From the NCBI GenBank assembly GCA_012960115.1, contig DUBX01000029.1:199692-263356 (forward strand): 63,665 bases of DNA. Direction: 5' to 3'. The notes under the pieces were generated by a model that saw nothing but the letters and a program-made list of their open reading frames with translations, searched no databases and was not told the DNA's origin. Position numbers and translations under genes: made by a program. This document shows, piece after piece, positions 29,401 to 37,681 of this stretch; the first letter of the stretch is position 1, and every line of letters starts with the position of its first letter. This DNA is from Porticoccaceae bacterium (GTDB taxonomy: Bacteria > Pseudomonadota > Gammaproteobacteria > Pseudomonadales > Porticoccaceae).

Positions 29401-29962
29401 CATAGGGGAGTAGATTTTCAATACCATCTACAATTTCTACCGTGACTGACGCCGAACTATGATTAACAAGCGTCGCCGTTTTAACAAACCCAAATTTTTC
29501 CGACGTGCGCCAAACATAATAAAACGTCAGTGATAAATCGTGATTGATCTCTTCAAAAATGAGCTTGTCGCCGAACACGTTTTTGTACAGATTGCGGGTT
29601 AACCGATAGACCCCATCGTAATTTTTAGAAAAAGGTTCCCAGAGTGATGTTTTGTCTTCAACCGTCACTAATGCCAAGGTTCGACTACCCGTATGGGTGG
29701 ACCCATCAGTGATCTTGTCGTCTGAGTAATAAGGAAACAGCGCGCTCTCTGAATTGATTCTGCCCGCAGACAGGCCGCCAAGACTAGAAATAAACATCCA
29801 ATGATTAGAATCACTCACAACACTGATGAAAAAGTCGCTCATCTGGTCATAGTTACCAATTTGATAGAAAGTCTCGCCGTGCAGGTCCACGTATTTGCCT
29901 GTCACATCGTGCTTATCTTTCTGCCGGCATTGGTTTCCGATGTATATTTTTCTTTCAGCCAT
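26498..29962 (-). CDS. Large oligosaccharide phosphorylase-like protein (GH149/GH161/GH94 type)
   Basis: 1154 residues, cytoplasmic. I take it as a beta-1,3-oligoglucan phosphorylase-like enzyme of the GH149/GH161 group. Supporting points are the length (about 1100-1200 residues in those families), a beta-sandwich N-terminal region (WMFISSLGGLSAGRIN), an (alpha/alpha)6-type core with FEGNWRDIFQNWEAL near 466-480 and IGYWGDHQIIYLL near 528-540, and the beta-glucan neighbours. Asp472 and Asp533 lie in the conserved-looking motifs; I cannot say which is the general acid. Phosphorolysis of imported oligosaccharides would yield glucose-1-phosphate and save ATP. The exact family assignment is from memory of family features. 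Confidence 0.65.
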   Translation of the reverse strand: MAERKIYIGNQCRQKDKHDVTGKYVDLHGETFYQIGNYDQMSDFFISVVSDSNHWMFISSLGGLSAGRINSESALFPYYSDDKITDGSTHTGSRTLALVTVEDKTSLWEPFSKNYDGVYRLTRNLYKNVFGDKLIFEEINHDLSLTFYYVWRTSEKFGFVKTATLVNHSSASVTVEIVDGIENLLPYGVDSGVQNGLSCLVDAYKKNELDQDTGLGFYSMSSILVDRAEPSEALSTTTVWSEGLPHSKKLVSSLQLDQFRQGLPLKQETDIRGRRGAYFVNGLMTLATDEQSSWSIIAEVNQGPAKVRDLTSYLKENQGISADIERDIAAGSQNLARIVGIADGLQVTEDRLSTNHHFSNVLFNVMRGGLFMDNYWVPRDDLIEFAKSTNREVFGQFKGFFEGLDQRIHYSDLVRAAAAQKDAGLQRLCYEYLPLSFSRRHGDPSRPWNKFNIQLKKEDGSQLLNFEGNWRDIFQNWEALSVSIPNFVESMICKFVNASTADGYNPYRITKAGIDWESPEPEDPWASIGYWGDHQIIYLLKFLELSHSYHPGTLKDFLTADLFCYANVPYRIKSYQDLLQDPHNTIDFDDTAHNLIQQRVDQVGSDGRLLWNQEDSVYYVNLTEKLLATVLAKLSNFVPEAGIWMNTQRPEWNDANNALVGYGVSMVTLYYTRRYQQYLLELFSAVEFEQVELSVEIADLLYAIDSTFDDHHHLLEGAFSDADRKQVLDGLGQAASDFRSGIYQQSFSGDRRWVKTSDLVKFCRTSIAYIDHTIRANRREDGLYHAYNLMTATDEGVEITHLYEMLEGQVAVLSSGYLNPEQALEVLTALKKSEIFTARQNSYLLYPDRELTRFIDKNIIPKQQFERSALLKRLVSDGDKLLVEMDEQGGYYFNGAFNNVESAKQALAVLATNGYQELVEQDQSLVEDIFENMFNHRSFTGRSGGMYAYEGLGSIYWHMVSKLLLAALENFRIATETGTDPVVIGKLADCYFDIRAGIGFNKTPKDYGAFPTDPYSHTPGFAGAKQPGMTGQVKEEVITRLMELGVIVEAGCIRFNPFILRKSEFLVTSDTLVYFDLNGDQQSLGLSAGQLGFTYCQVPVVYSLAKQTSIKLSFADGTSTTIADNGIDPDLSMQIFDKKGTVTKIEVALKPGLE

Positions 29963-30351
29963 GTCTATCCATGTTTATCTAGTGAATTCCGCCGCTCTTA
30001 ACTACTAATAACTGTATTCTGCCACCACGCTACCTAGACCTCCACTCCTTAGCTAGAGCCCCGCAAAGCGGCCTGTATGCTAAGCCCGCAAGTGCTATTT
30101 CGCAACTCAAAAGACATCAGAATGAGTTAACAGGCGGCATAGCTGGGACAAAATGGCCCTGCTTATATTTAATCAACAGTGGGTAGGCCAATAGTGAGCG
30201 TATCACGTATTAGACCAGGCTCTAAAAGCAGCATGTAACCACCAACCATGGTTTTAATTATTTAAAACGGCAAGCACTCCGGCGACGGCGTAACAGCATG
30301 TTGCCGCAAACCCTTCAAAGCCTGCACTTTTTTGTGTTTAAACCCTGCTCT

Positions 30352-30367
30352 ATACCATATATGGTAT
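30352..30367. promoter_or_regulatory. Perfect 16-bp palindrome (operator candidate)
   Basis: ATACCATATATGGTAT is a perfect two-fold symmetric site in AT-rich sequence, 77 bp before the small ORF and 410 bp before the dehydrogenase. Its style resembles GntR-type sites (half-site ATACCAT), but no regulator is encoded nearby. Confidence 0.5.
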
Positions 30368-30443
30368 TTTTATAATAAATATTATTCATTATTCATATAC
30401 ATGCAGCGTCGCTACAATGATCGCGACATAACAGAGGTGCACC

Positions 30444-30593
30444 ATGCTATATGTTTTGCTTTTAATCATGATTTCTTTAAACGGAATAGCCGTAAATGAC
30501 ATGGACGTGGGTCGACGAATGCCGCTCATTAGCGACACGGTGGGTACCAAACAGAAATCTAGTACCCCACAAAATGGCGCTAATGCCGCCTAG
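30444..30593 (+). CDS. Small hydrophobic-leader ORF, 49 residues
   Basis: An ATG at 30444 follows a good AGAGGTG site at a spacing of four. The predicted protein begins with a hydrophobic stretch (LYVLLLIMISLNGIAV), like a signal or a single membrane anchor, followed by a short polar tail ending in NGANAA. I recognise no family. It could equally be a decayed leader of a longer secreted gene, or chance. The palindrome at 30352 lies where an operator for it would be expected. Confidence 0.35.
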   Translation: MLYVLLLIMISLNGIAVNDMDVGRRMPLISDTVGTKQKSSTPQNGANAA

Positions 30594-30777
30594 TTTTTTG
30601 CGCAATTGAAAAAGTATTTCACCGTGCACCATAAAGTTATCATTCCCATTTGATCGTTGTCACCAGACTTCTCAACCTCGACACATCTATAGTTATATAC
30701 TAAGTGATTCGACATACCGCACCTCTCTCGGGTACATTTCATTTTTAATGATAATTATCTGAACCACGGGTCTGTTT

Positions 30778-31920
30778 ATGCAACATCAAATTTTCAAAGC
30801 ACTAATTATTAGCTTTTTAGTCTGTACAGGATTTTTCACTGCACATGCTAAAGATGCCCCCAAGCCAATCCTGAGTGATCTGCAAATCACTCAGCTAGGA
30901 TATAAAGAGGCGTCTAAGTTACCGTCGGAATTAAAAGGGCATCGACCTCTAAATCGAGTTCTAGTAAATTTTGTTGGTGTAGATGAGATTAAACTTTTGC
31001 AGTCGATCGCGCCTGATATTGAGTTCGTTTCAATTGAGGCCATGGGTGAGTCAGATAATAAGATATCTGGTGACTTTGATGCCGTCGTCCTTAGTTGTGG
31101 TGCACCAGTCTCTCTTAAGCATGTAACCGATGTGGCATGGGTGCACAGCTTTGCAGCGGGTGTGGAAGACTGTCTCTCACATCCCACTTTGGTGCAGTTA
31201 AACGGCAACTACATATTAACCAATGGGCGTGGCACTGCTGCGGCAACCATTGCTGAGCATGTTATTGCTATGACGATGTCTTTTTCCAGAGGTCTGCATA
31301 TATTCCGAGATTCTCAAACCACTGCTTCTTGGGATCGAGAGTTGATTTATGGGACCACATTAACGACTACCGTCAACGGTAAAACTATGTTGATCTTAGG
31401 TTTAGGCTCGATTGGTAAAGAGGTAGCGCGACGCGCAAAAGCATTAGGCATGAGAGTTACTGCCACACGTAATAGTAGTCGTGAGGGTCCTGATTATGTC
31501 GATTATGTTGGCCTCGCCGATGAAACTCTAACGCTCGTAAAAGAAGCTGATGTGGTAGTAAATACATTGCCTGCTACTCCTTCAACCAAAGGGTTTTTAG
31601 ACGATAAATTTTTCAAAGCCATGAAGAGTACAGCATTGTTAGTTTCAGTTGGCCGTGGTGCGACGACCAACACAGACGACTTGATTGCAGCGCTGCAAGC
31701 GGGGGAGTTGCGGGGTGCTGCTTTAGATGTGACCGATCCTGAACCACTGCCAAGTGATCACCCTTTGTGGAAGCAAAAAAACGTAATCATCACTCCGCAT
31801 ATCGCGGGCACCGGAAGTGGCTCCATCGATCGAGCGTTTAAGTTGATGCTAGAAAACCTTCGACGTTATCAAGCTGATGAACCGCTACTTAATACAGTAA
31901 ATAAAGAAGCAGGATATTAA
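30778..31920 (+). CDS. D-2-hydroxyacid dehydrogenase with an N-terminal signal peptide
   Basis: 380 residues. The body is a normal NAD-dependent D-2-hydroxyacid dehydrogenase: Rossmann motif LGLGSIGKEVARRAKALGM near residue 210, active-site Arg in VSVGRGATTNTDD, Glu in DVTDPEPLPSDHPLW, and His in ITPHIAGTGSG. It begins with a clear signal-like segment (residues 1-24, FKALIISFLVCTGFFTAHA, cleavage after AHA). Family members are cytoplasmic because they need NAD(H), so an exported form is unusual. No shorter start downstream has a better site. It lies 290 bp upstream of a sodium:solute symporter. Confidence 0.85.
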   Translation: MQHQIFKALIISFLVCTGFFTAHAKDAPKPILSDLQITQLGYKEASKLPSELKGHRPLNRVLVNFVGVDEIKLLQSIAPDIEFVSIEAMGESDNKISGDFDAVVLSCGAPVSLKHVTDVAWVHSFAAGVEDCLSHPTLVQLNGNYILTNGRGTAAATIAEHVIAMTMSFSRGLHIFRDSQTTASWDRELIYGTTLTTTVNGKTMLILGLGSIGKEVARRAKALGMRVTATRNSSREGPDYVDYVGLADETLTLVKEADVVVNTLPATPSTKGFLDDKFFKAMKSTALLVSVGRGATTNTDDLIAALQAGELRGAALDVTDPEPLPSDHPLWKQKNVIITPHIAGTGSGSIDRAFKLMLENLRRYQADEPLLNTVNKEAGY

Positions 31921-32209
31921 TCCTTATTGAAGCAGCCTTTGGTTAAGAAACTGGCGCATATCGCCAGCGGTTGCTTGCACTCGTTAAAAAATTAAATAGA
32001 TGCCCCAACTAAAACACATCACAAAAATAACAACAGAGAGGCACCTGCCCCACCAACGCTGAACGCATAAAACTCTCTGAAACAGACGAAATAGTAACGA
32101 TGTCTAAGCTGTTGATAGTAAACTATCTTCTTGCAAAACTAGTACTAACATCACCGCAGCTAAGCGTTAGCACGCATCGGGTGTACTAATCTTACTTCGG
32201 AGAACCGTC

Positions 32210-33967
32210 TTGGACATTTATACCCTTACCATAGCGATCAGTGTGATTATTTTTATCGCTGTTGGCGTATATGCTGGGCGCAGCGTCAAGAAGCTAGATG
32301 ATTATTTTGTCGCCGGTCGGCGCGCACCCACCTTACTGATTGTTGGCACATTGGTCGCTAGCGTGTTCAGTACCTCCATTTTTCTGGGCGAAGCTGGATT
32401 TACCTATGACGGTCAATTAGGTCCCTACATATTAATGCCGGGAATCGCCGTGATTGGTTATGTTTATGGGGCGCTATTTTTTGGCACTTTTCTACGCCGC
32501 AGTCGCGCAACCACCGTGGCTGACTTTTTTGGTCAGCGGTTTAATAGTCATCGGGTTCAACAGGCAGCAGGTATGACAATTATTGTTGGACTTGGCGGTT
32601 ACCTGCTTGTGGTTACGCAGGGTGCGGCGATCTTATTATCTGAACTAACCGGTCTGGGTTATTTCGAAGGCATAGTGCTGGCCTGGCTCAGTTATACCCT
32701 ATTCACCATGTACTCCGGTTCCAAGGGCGTAATCATTACCGACACTTTAATGTTTCTGTTGTTTTGCTTCGCCACTGTATTTTTTGTCTTCTACGTTGTC
32801 GACGGAATGGGCGGCGTTGCGAAAGCCGTTGAAGACTTAACCCTGATCAAGAGCAAACCTGATATTACTGCCTGGCACGGCATCGTTGGCGCCGGCACTG
32901 AGTGGCCGACTCCGAGGGATTATCTCATTTGGACTTTAATCGTAGATATGTCCTGGGGCTTTGTTTATGCCGTGGGTCCTTGGCAATCGAGCCGTCACTT
33001 GATGGCGCGAAACGAACATGTCGTTATCCGCGCATCGGTCTATGCCTGTATCGCTGTGGCACTAATGCAGATACTTATTTACGGTGCAGGCGGATTTATC
33101 AACCTAGCTAACCCGAATATTTCGCCATCTGAAACCGTGATGATTTGGGCCGCCAAGAACCTGGTACCGACCTTTCTAGGAGCACTTTTACTGGCTGGAA
33201 TTATGGCGGCCGCCCTGTCTTCCGCATCAACCTTTTTATCTCTGATCGGCTTTAGTGTCAGCAATGACATTGTGGTGCGTAAGCAAGCATTAACCCTTAG
33301 AGCTTCTCGCATTGCTATGTTTGCCACCGGTGCGGCTGTACTGATGCTGTGCTTTATTTTTCCGCCTAATGTGTTTTGGCTCATGATGTTCATCGGTACC
33401 GTTTTCGCGTCGTCCTGGGGCCCAGTCGGCTTCATGAGCATCTGGAGTAAATCCATTACAGCTAGTGCTGCTTTTTGGGGAATTGTGAGCGGATTTTTTG
33501 GCAACGTGATACCCGCGTCACTCGAATACATGGGGCTAATAAACCTGCCCAGCTATTTTAATCCGGCCTTGATTGGTGCAAGTATTAGCCTCATAACGAT
33601 CATCTGTTTATCCAAAAGAGGTAATGTCACCACGCAAGAGGCAGAGTACCGCGAGAACCTTCACCGCACACCAGATGTCGATTATGATCTACAAAAAACC
33701 AAAACGACCATGTGGGCTCCGGCATTCTTAGTTATCTATGGCTGTGTGATGCCACTGTTGTTGATAAGGTATTATGTCATCCCCTATCAAACAGCCCTTG
33801 GGCAACTCCTGCCGGATGGCACCGTGGATTTATCGACGGGGGAGTCTATCTTGGCCATGCTAACCGCGCCGGTCTACATTATTCTTGCCCTTATCGTCGC
33901 CAAGGTGGTCTGGGCTAGATACAGCCCCCCGCCCGCAGAAAATCACGCAAAACCACTGCCTTCTTAA
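32210..33967 (+). CDS. Sodium:solute symporter (SSS family)
   Basis: 585 residues with about 13-14 membrane helices. The start is TTG at 32210 with a GGAGAAC site. KKLDDYFVAGRRAPTLLIVG and the following TLVASVFSTSIFLGEAG match the SSS sodium-site region, and FLSLIGFSVSNDI corresponds to the helix-8 sodium site. A long hydrophilic loop precedes the last helices. The solute is unknown. It follows the exported D-2-hydroxyacid dehydrogenase, so a hydroxy- or keto-acid is conceivable. Confidence 0.9.
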   Translation: MDIYTLTIAISVIIFIAVGVYAGRSVKKLDDYFVAGRRAPTLLIVGTLVASVFSTSIFLGEAGFTYDGQLGPYILMPGIAVIGYVYGALFFGTFLRRSRATTVADFFGQRFNSHRVQQAAGMTIIVGLGGYLLVVTQGAAILLSELTGLGYFEGIVLAWLSYTLFTMYSGSKGVIITDTLMFLLFCFATVFFVFYVVDGMGGVAKAVEDLTLIKSKPDITAWHGIVGAGTEWPTPRDYLIWTLIVDMSWGFVYAVGPWQSSRHLMARNEHVVIRASVYACIAVALMQILIYGAGGFINLANPNISPSETVMIWAAKNLVPTFLGALLLAGIMAAALSSASTFLSLIGFSVSNDIVVRKQALTLRASRIAMFATGAAVLMLCFIFPPNVFWLMMFIGTVFASSWGPVGFMSIWSKSITASAAFWGIVSGFFGNVIPASLEYMGLINLPSYFNPALIGASISLITIICLSKRGNVTTQEAEYRENLHRTPDVDYDLQKTKTTMWAPAFLVIYGCVMPLLLIRYYVIPYQTALGQLLPDGTVDLSTGESILAMLTAPVYIILALIVAKVVWARYSPPPAENHAKPLPS

Positions 33968-34019
33968 CCCTCAGGGTAAAGGGGCAGTGTTGGCACAACC
34001 ATTCCAACGCAGATCAATC

Positions 34020-36383
34020 TTATAAGCCGTTTTCTTGAAGCTCTTGATAGAGAGTCTCGCGCCTTAGCGCAATAAACTGTTTTATGGAGATATCGCTAGC
34101 GTCACATAAAGCCGCACCTGCATCAGCATTAATAGCGGCAGGGTTATAGATAAATCCGCAGCCGTCTGGCAACCCTGCCTCAGTTTGACTAATAGCTGTT
34201 GTCACCAAGGCATCTCTTGTAGCAAGTTTAGGCCCTAACACATCCCAATCCATGTGGTTATCAAGTATCGACTTAATATCTGAGTAAAGTGCCTCTTTAT
34301 TAGCTTGCTCAGAAAAAACAATATCCCATAAAATAGGATCAACACTTCCTAATTCTCGGCTAGCCCAATCAACCTTTCCCGGCGAAGGAAACGCGTAAGT
34401 CCCAGCAATATCTCGAAACGCAGTAAACCAAGACGGCAGCCCGATGGAGATATCATGACTGTCTCTGAAAACAAAATCAAAATCATTAACCATATAAATC
34501 CATTGGTCCGTCAGCGGATTGAAATAAAGATAATAATTGTTGGCAACCCTCACATAATGATCAACAGCGCCGAAGGCAATCTCTGCGGCTTGAGCTTTAA
34601 TGAAGCCAGGAATATCAAACTGCTCAGCTAACATTGAAGCGCTGGGGTAGGTTTGCACAAAACTCATGAACTCTTGTAATAAAGCCCTGCCAGTAGCAAT
34701 ACTGCTCTTTTTGCTTTTTAAGTCATAGACTGGCTTATAAGGTCTAAATTGAGAATCTTCGCCGCCGTCATTAATGTCCGAATTAACAAATTGAGGGTTT
34801 AAATAATGCGCGGTGCCAAGCCACTCTTCTCTTGAGTCAGGGTCTGACTTTTCAACACCAATTTGGCAAAAATTAGGGTCTATATAAGTAACGGCGTCCT
34901 CATAGGCTACACAGTTTAGGTCTGCTTCTGCCGACCCCGCTAGATCTGCATTGTCACCAATTTTGAAAAGATAGCCATTTTTCCCAAAATAGCGTTTAAG
35001 AAAAGGTTTGTCGACTTGCTCGACCATTTGGTAAACACCCATGTTATAGGTTTGAGGCAGCGACCTTCCATAGAAATTGCCGTCACCACTAATATGAAAC
35101 TCGACATTGGCATGGGCAACTCTAGAGGCAGGGACACCAATAGAATTTAAGATGTCGTGCGCTAAAAGTTCGCGCTGATAAGACGGGTCATCTCGATTGA
35201 ACCTAAACGAGAGTTTGTCCACATCCATAAACTCTCTTTTGTCGTTCTCAGGCACCTCTGCATGGTCTTTTCCAACTCTAAGATAACAAGGCGCTCCTTC
35301 AACGGCAGCAGGTTCGCCTGTCGCATCAATACAAGAATAAACACCCTCATCTTCGTCAAATTCTTCATCGAACTTAATACCAAAACTAAATCGTTTAGGC
35401 TTAACGGTCCAATTATCGCCACCTTCGTCATACCAATATTCAGGCCATTGTCGGCTGGTGTTCCCTTTCATTTTAAAGCCAACTTTTTCAAATTTTTCAA
35501 CAACCGAGCCGTCTGCATCTAGATATTCAAAGTCAACTTGCCGGTATATTTCACTATGGGTCCATGTATTCCATTCAGTAATATTGCCATTGGCATCGCC
35601 CGTGCTATAACGCGCACGCTCTGTATCTAAAACAAACCGATGCCATTCATCGACGTCCATGATCACGCGTATCTTATGCATCTTGTCTACAGCAAATAAG
35701 GGTGCTGACGCATCCGCACCACAGGCAACAGCAATCGTTTTGTCCGATGAACCAACAACCCCTTCCTCAATATCTAAAGCACACTCTTGCCGTCCGGGAT
35801 CTCTATCGACTTTTAAGGCATAGACTGCGCCGGTCTCTAAGCCACCCTCAAAGGCAAACAGTCCGTTTTTCGCTATCGTGAGAAGCTCATCGCCCTCGCT
35901 ACATTCAGTATCGCTTTGGGCCATAAAACAGCCGCTTAACTCAACATCCATATTTCGATAAGCATCCATACTGTCAATACCAATAGTGATAAAGAAAATA
36001 GGTTTAGTTACGGTTAAATCAAAAGAGATGGAGCTGCTTAATTGACCATCAGACACACTGATCGTGATGGAAGAAATTGAGTCTAAATCAGCTGTCGTCG
36101 CCGAGCCGGATAACAACCCCGACGCTGTGTCAAAAGCGGCCCATGCAGGCATACCGGTAATACTAAAGACCAAATTGTCACCGTCTGCGTCATTCGCAGA
36201 CGGGGTAAAGTTTAGCGCTTCCCCAACCCTGATCGTTGAAGTGCTTCCTGAAATAGTCGGTGCCGAATTTTGTACAACAGTGACTGGCGCACTGCCACCG
36301 CCACCGCCACACGAACTGACGACCAGCAACCACATTAAAAGCAAAGTGCTACGTTTCAAAATTGTACGATAGGGTTTTCTCAT
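34020..36383 (-). CDS. CotH-kinase-domain lipoprotein with Ig-like repeat
   Basis: 787 residues from the ATG at 36383. A lipoprotein signal (VVSSC followed by a glycine run) is followed by a cadherin/Ig-type domain (about 40-130: AGEALNFTP-like, DADGDNLVFSITG, GLLSGSATTADLDS). The CotH-type kinase domain covers about 240-700: DKLSFRFNRDDPSYQRELLAHD, MGVYQMVEQVDKPFLKRYFG and YYLYFNPLTDQWIYMVNDFD. CotH kinases in Bacillus phosphorylate spore-coat proteins; in marine gammaproteobacteria the domain is common in surface lipoproteins of unknown role. No spore genes are present. It converges with the SSS gene. Confidence 0.85.
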   Translation of the reverse strand: MRKPYRTILKRSTLLLMWLLVVSSCGGGGGSAPVTVVQNSAPTISGSTSTIRVGEALNFTPSANDADGDNLVFSITGMPAWAAFDTASGLLSGSATTADLDSISSITISVSDGQLSSSISFDLTVTKPIFFITIGIDSMDAYRNMDVELSGCFMAQSDTECSEGDELLTIAKNGLFAFEGGLETGAVYALKVDRDPGRQECALDIEEGVVGSSDKTIAVACGADASAPLFAVDKMHKIRVIMDVDEWHRFVLDTERARYSTGDANGNITEWNTWTHSEIYRQVDFEYLDADGSVVEKFEKVGFKMKGNTSRQWPEYWYDEGGDNWTVKPKRFSFGIKFDEEFDEDEGVYSCIDATGEPAAVEGAPCYLRVGKDHAEVPENDKREFMDVDKLSFRFNRDDPSYQRELLAHDILNSIGVPASRVAHANVEFHISGDGNFYGRSLPQTYNMGVYQMVEQVDKPFLKRYFGKNGYLFKIGDNADLAGSAEADLNCVAYEDAVTYIDPNFCQIGVEKSDPDSREEWLGTAHYLNPQFVNSDINDGGEDSQFRPYKPVYDLKSKKSSIATGRALLQEFMSFVQTYPSASMLAEQFDIPGFIKAQAAEIAFGAVDHYVRVANNYYLYFNPLTDQWIYMVNDFDFVFRDSHDISIGLPSWFTAFRDIAGTYAFPSPGKVDWASRELGSVDPILWDIVFSEQANKEALYSDIKSILDNHMDWDVLGPKLATRDALVTTAISQTEAGLPDGCGFIYNPAAINADAGAALCDASDISIKQFIALRRETLYQELQENGL

Positions 36384-36510
36384 CACAAATTTTCTCTACA
36401 ATACGTCATAGTGACCACAACACTATGAAAGAGTTTAATGTCTAAAGGCACATTGGGTTAAAATTATGGCTCAGTGACTAATATAGCATTAACACTAAAG
36501 GAGAGTTTTT

Positions 36511-37032
36511 TTGAAACCAAGTATTTCCCTAGCCTACTTAATCGCGGCCCTATGGGCTGGCATGGCATTCGCCCAGAGCCCTGCCAACGACACTACGCCC
36601 GCCGACCCTTGTCTTTCGACCAATTCTGACCTGGGTGACTCAGCCTTTTGGGCGGTGACCGCAGTCGAACAGTTTGCCGACAAACAATATGCCGCTGCCG
36701 TGGATACCGTAGACGCCTGCTTCATGCAGTGGGGCCCCGAGGCTGGGCACAAACAGAAAAAAATGCACGATGACAAAACCAGCTGCCCGCGCACCGGCAA
36801 AGTCAGTGACATAAACAAAAAGAAAATCGAACAAAACTATCTAATGAATGATGTCTCTATGGCGCTCTGGGCAAAGGCTAGCTCACTGCATAAATTAGGT
36901 GACACTGAGTCGGCAAAAGAGACTTACTCCCAGTGCATCTACATGACCTGTGGCCGCGCTTGGGACCCCAAAGGATGGTACTGGAGCCCAGCACAAGACT
37001 GCGCCAAAAAAGTACGTAAACTTCTAAAATAG
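36511..37032 (+). CDS. Exported TPR-like protein of unknown function
   Basis: 173 residues from TTG 36511 behind GGAGAG. A signal peptide ends at GMAFA. The mature part has two helical, TPR-like segments (AVEQFADKQYAAAVDTVDAC and SSLHKLGDTESAKETYSQC) and ends in CGRAWDPKGWYWSPA, a tail I associate with small secreted TPR proteins. Several cysteines suggest periplasmic disulfides. No function can be assigned. Confidence 0.6.
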   Translation: MKPSISLAYLIAALWAGMAFAQSPANDTTPADPCLSTNSDLGDSAFWAVTAVEQFADKQYAAAVDTVDACFMQWGPEAGHKQKKMHDDKTSCPRTGKVSDINKKKIEQNYLMNDVSMALWAKASSLHKLGDTESAKETYSQCIYMTCGRAWDPKGWYWSPAQDCAKKVRKLLK

Positions 37033-37076
37033 ATACCATAACGCCTTTGCGGCAGCTAACCCTGGGTATCACCCAC

Positions 37077-37108
37077 AAAAAAGGCCACCCTTTGGGGTGG
37101 CCTTTTTT
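37077..37108. terminator. Bidirectional intrinsic terminator
   Basis: Perfect 8-bp stem GGCCACCC/GGGTGGCC with a TTTG loop, flanked by an A-run and a T-run, between the convergent genes ending at 37032 and 37138. This is a strong terminator for both strands. Confidence 0.92.
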
Positions 37109-37137
37109 AATTCGTCTAACGCTTTAGATCAAACTAT

Positions 37138-37533
37138 TTACTTCTTTGGCTGCATCCAAAGTGGCAAAAACGCAATCAAGAAGCCTGACACTAGCAAGGC
37201 AATACCTACTGGATTACGCATGGTTGCTAGCTCGCCACTATATTGCGCAACAAAACCTTGAGCGATAGGACTCGCTGCATCACCCAGTGATGCCATGGCA
37301 TTTGCATGAATAATCCATTGATTAGCAACGTTAGTCACTATAGTCCAATTCATTGCCAAGACCGACAGTGAAAAGACTGAGCAAATGACCTTAGCACTAA
37401 CTGGAGCTTCTTTTTCGACCATAACACTACAGAACCTAGGAGCAACCCAAATAGACACTAAAACAGCAAGTAGCAGGGTAGCATTAGCACCGCGTGACGC
37501 TTGAAATGACGCCCAAATTTCTGATTCCATCAT
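37138..37533 (-). CDS. Small integral membrane protein, unknown
   Basis: 131 residues with three or four hydrophobic segments (about 15-32, 48-70, 105-125). I recognise no family. Two adjacent ATG codons (37533, 37530) follow GGAGAA. It converges with the TPR-like gene across a strong terminator and is 150 bp downstream of recQ on the same strand. Confidence 0.5.
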   Translation of the reverse strand: MMESEIWASFQASRGANATLLLAVLVSIWVAPRFCSVMVEKEAPVSAKVICSVFSLSVLAMNWTIVTNVANQWIIHANAMASLGDAASPIAQGFVAQYSGELATMRNPVGIALLVSGFLIAFLPLWMQPKK

Positions 37534-37681
37534 TTTCTCCGATAGTTATTATTTTGAAGTTGAGTCTGGAGGTTAGACTAATTGTTATCTAATTATAAAT
37601 GAATAGAATAAGGTCATGGTCGGCTATTGGTTAACCTGCGCGTAGCACATTGCTTTATTTGTAAGGTGGTCGTACCTTTAC

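Larger units (their letters stand above)
29963..30777. other. Long intergenic region with a palindrome and one small ORF
   Basis: 815 bp upstream of both the phosphorylase-like gene (minus) and the exported dehydrogenase (plus). It contains the 16-bp palindrome at 30352-30367 and a possible 49-codon gene at 30444-30593, listed separately. Otherwise I see no coding or RNA feature. Confidence 0.5.

Noticed and set aside
31951-31967. CTGGCG/CGCCAG hairpin as terminator after the dehydrogenase
   Set aside because: Short stem with no T-run downstream; I cannot support termination.
34020-36383. CotH domain as evidence of sporulation
   Set aside because: The domain is widespread in non-spore-forming marine bacteria and no other spore gene occurs here.
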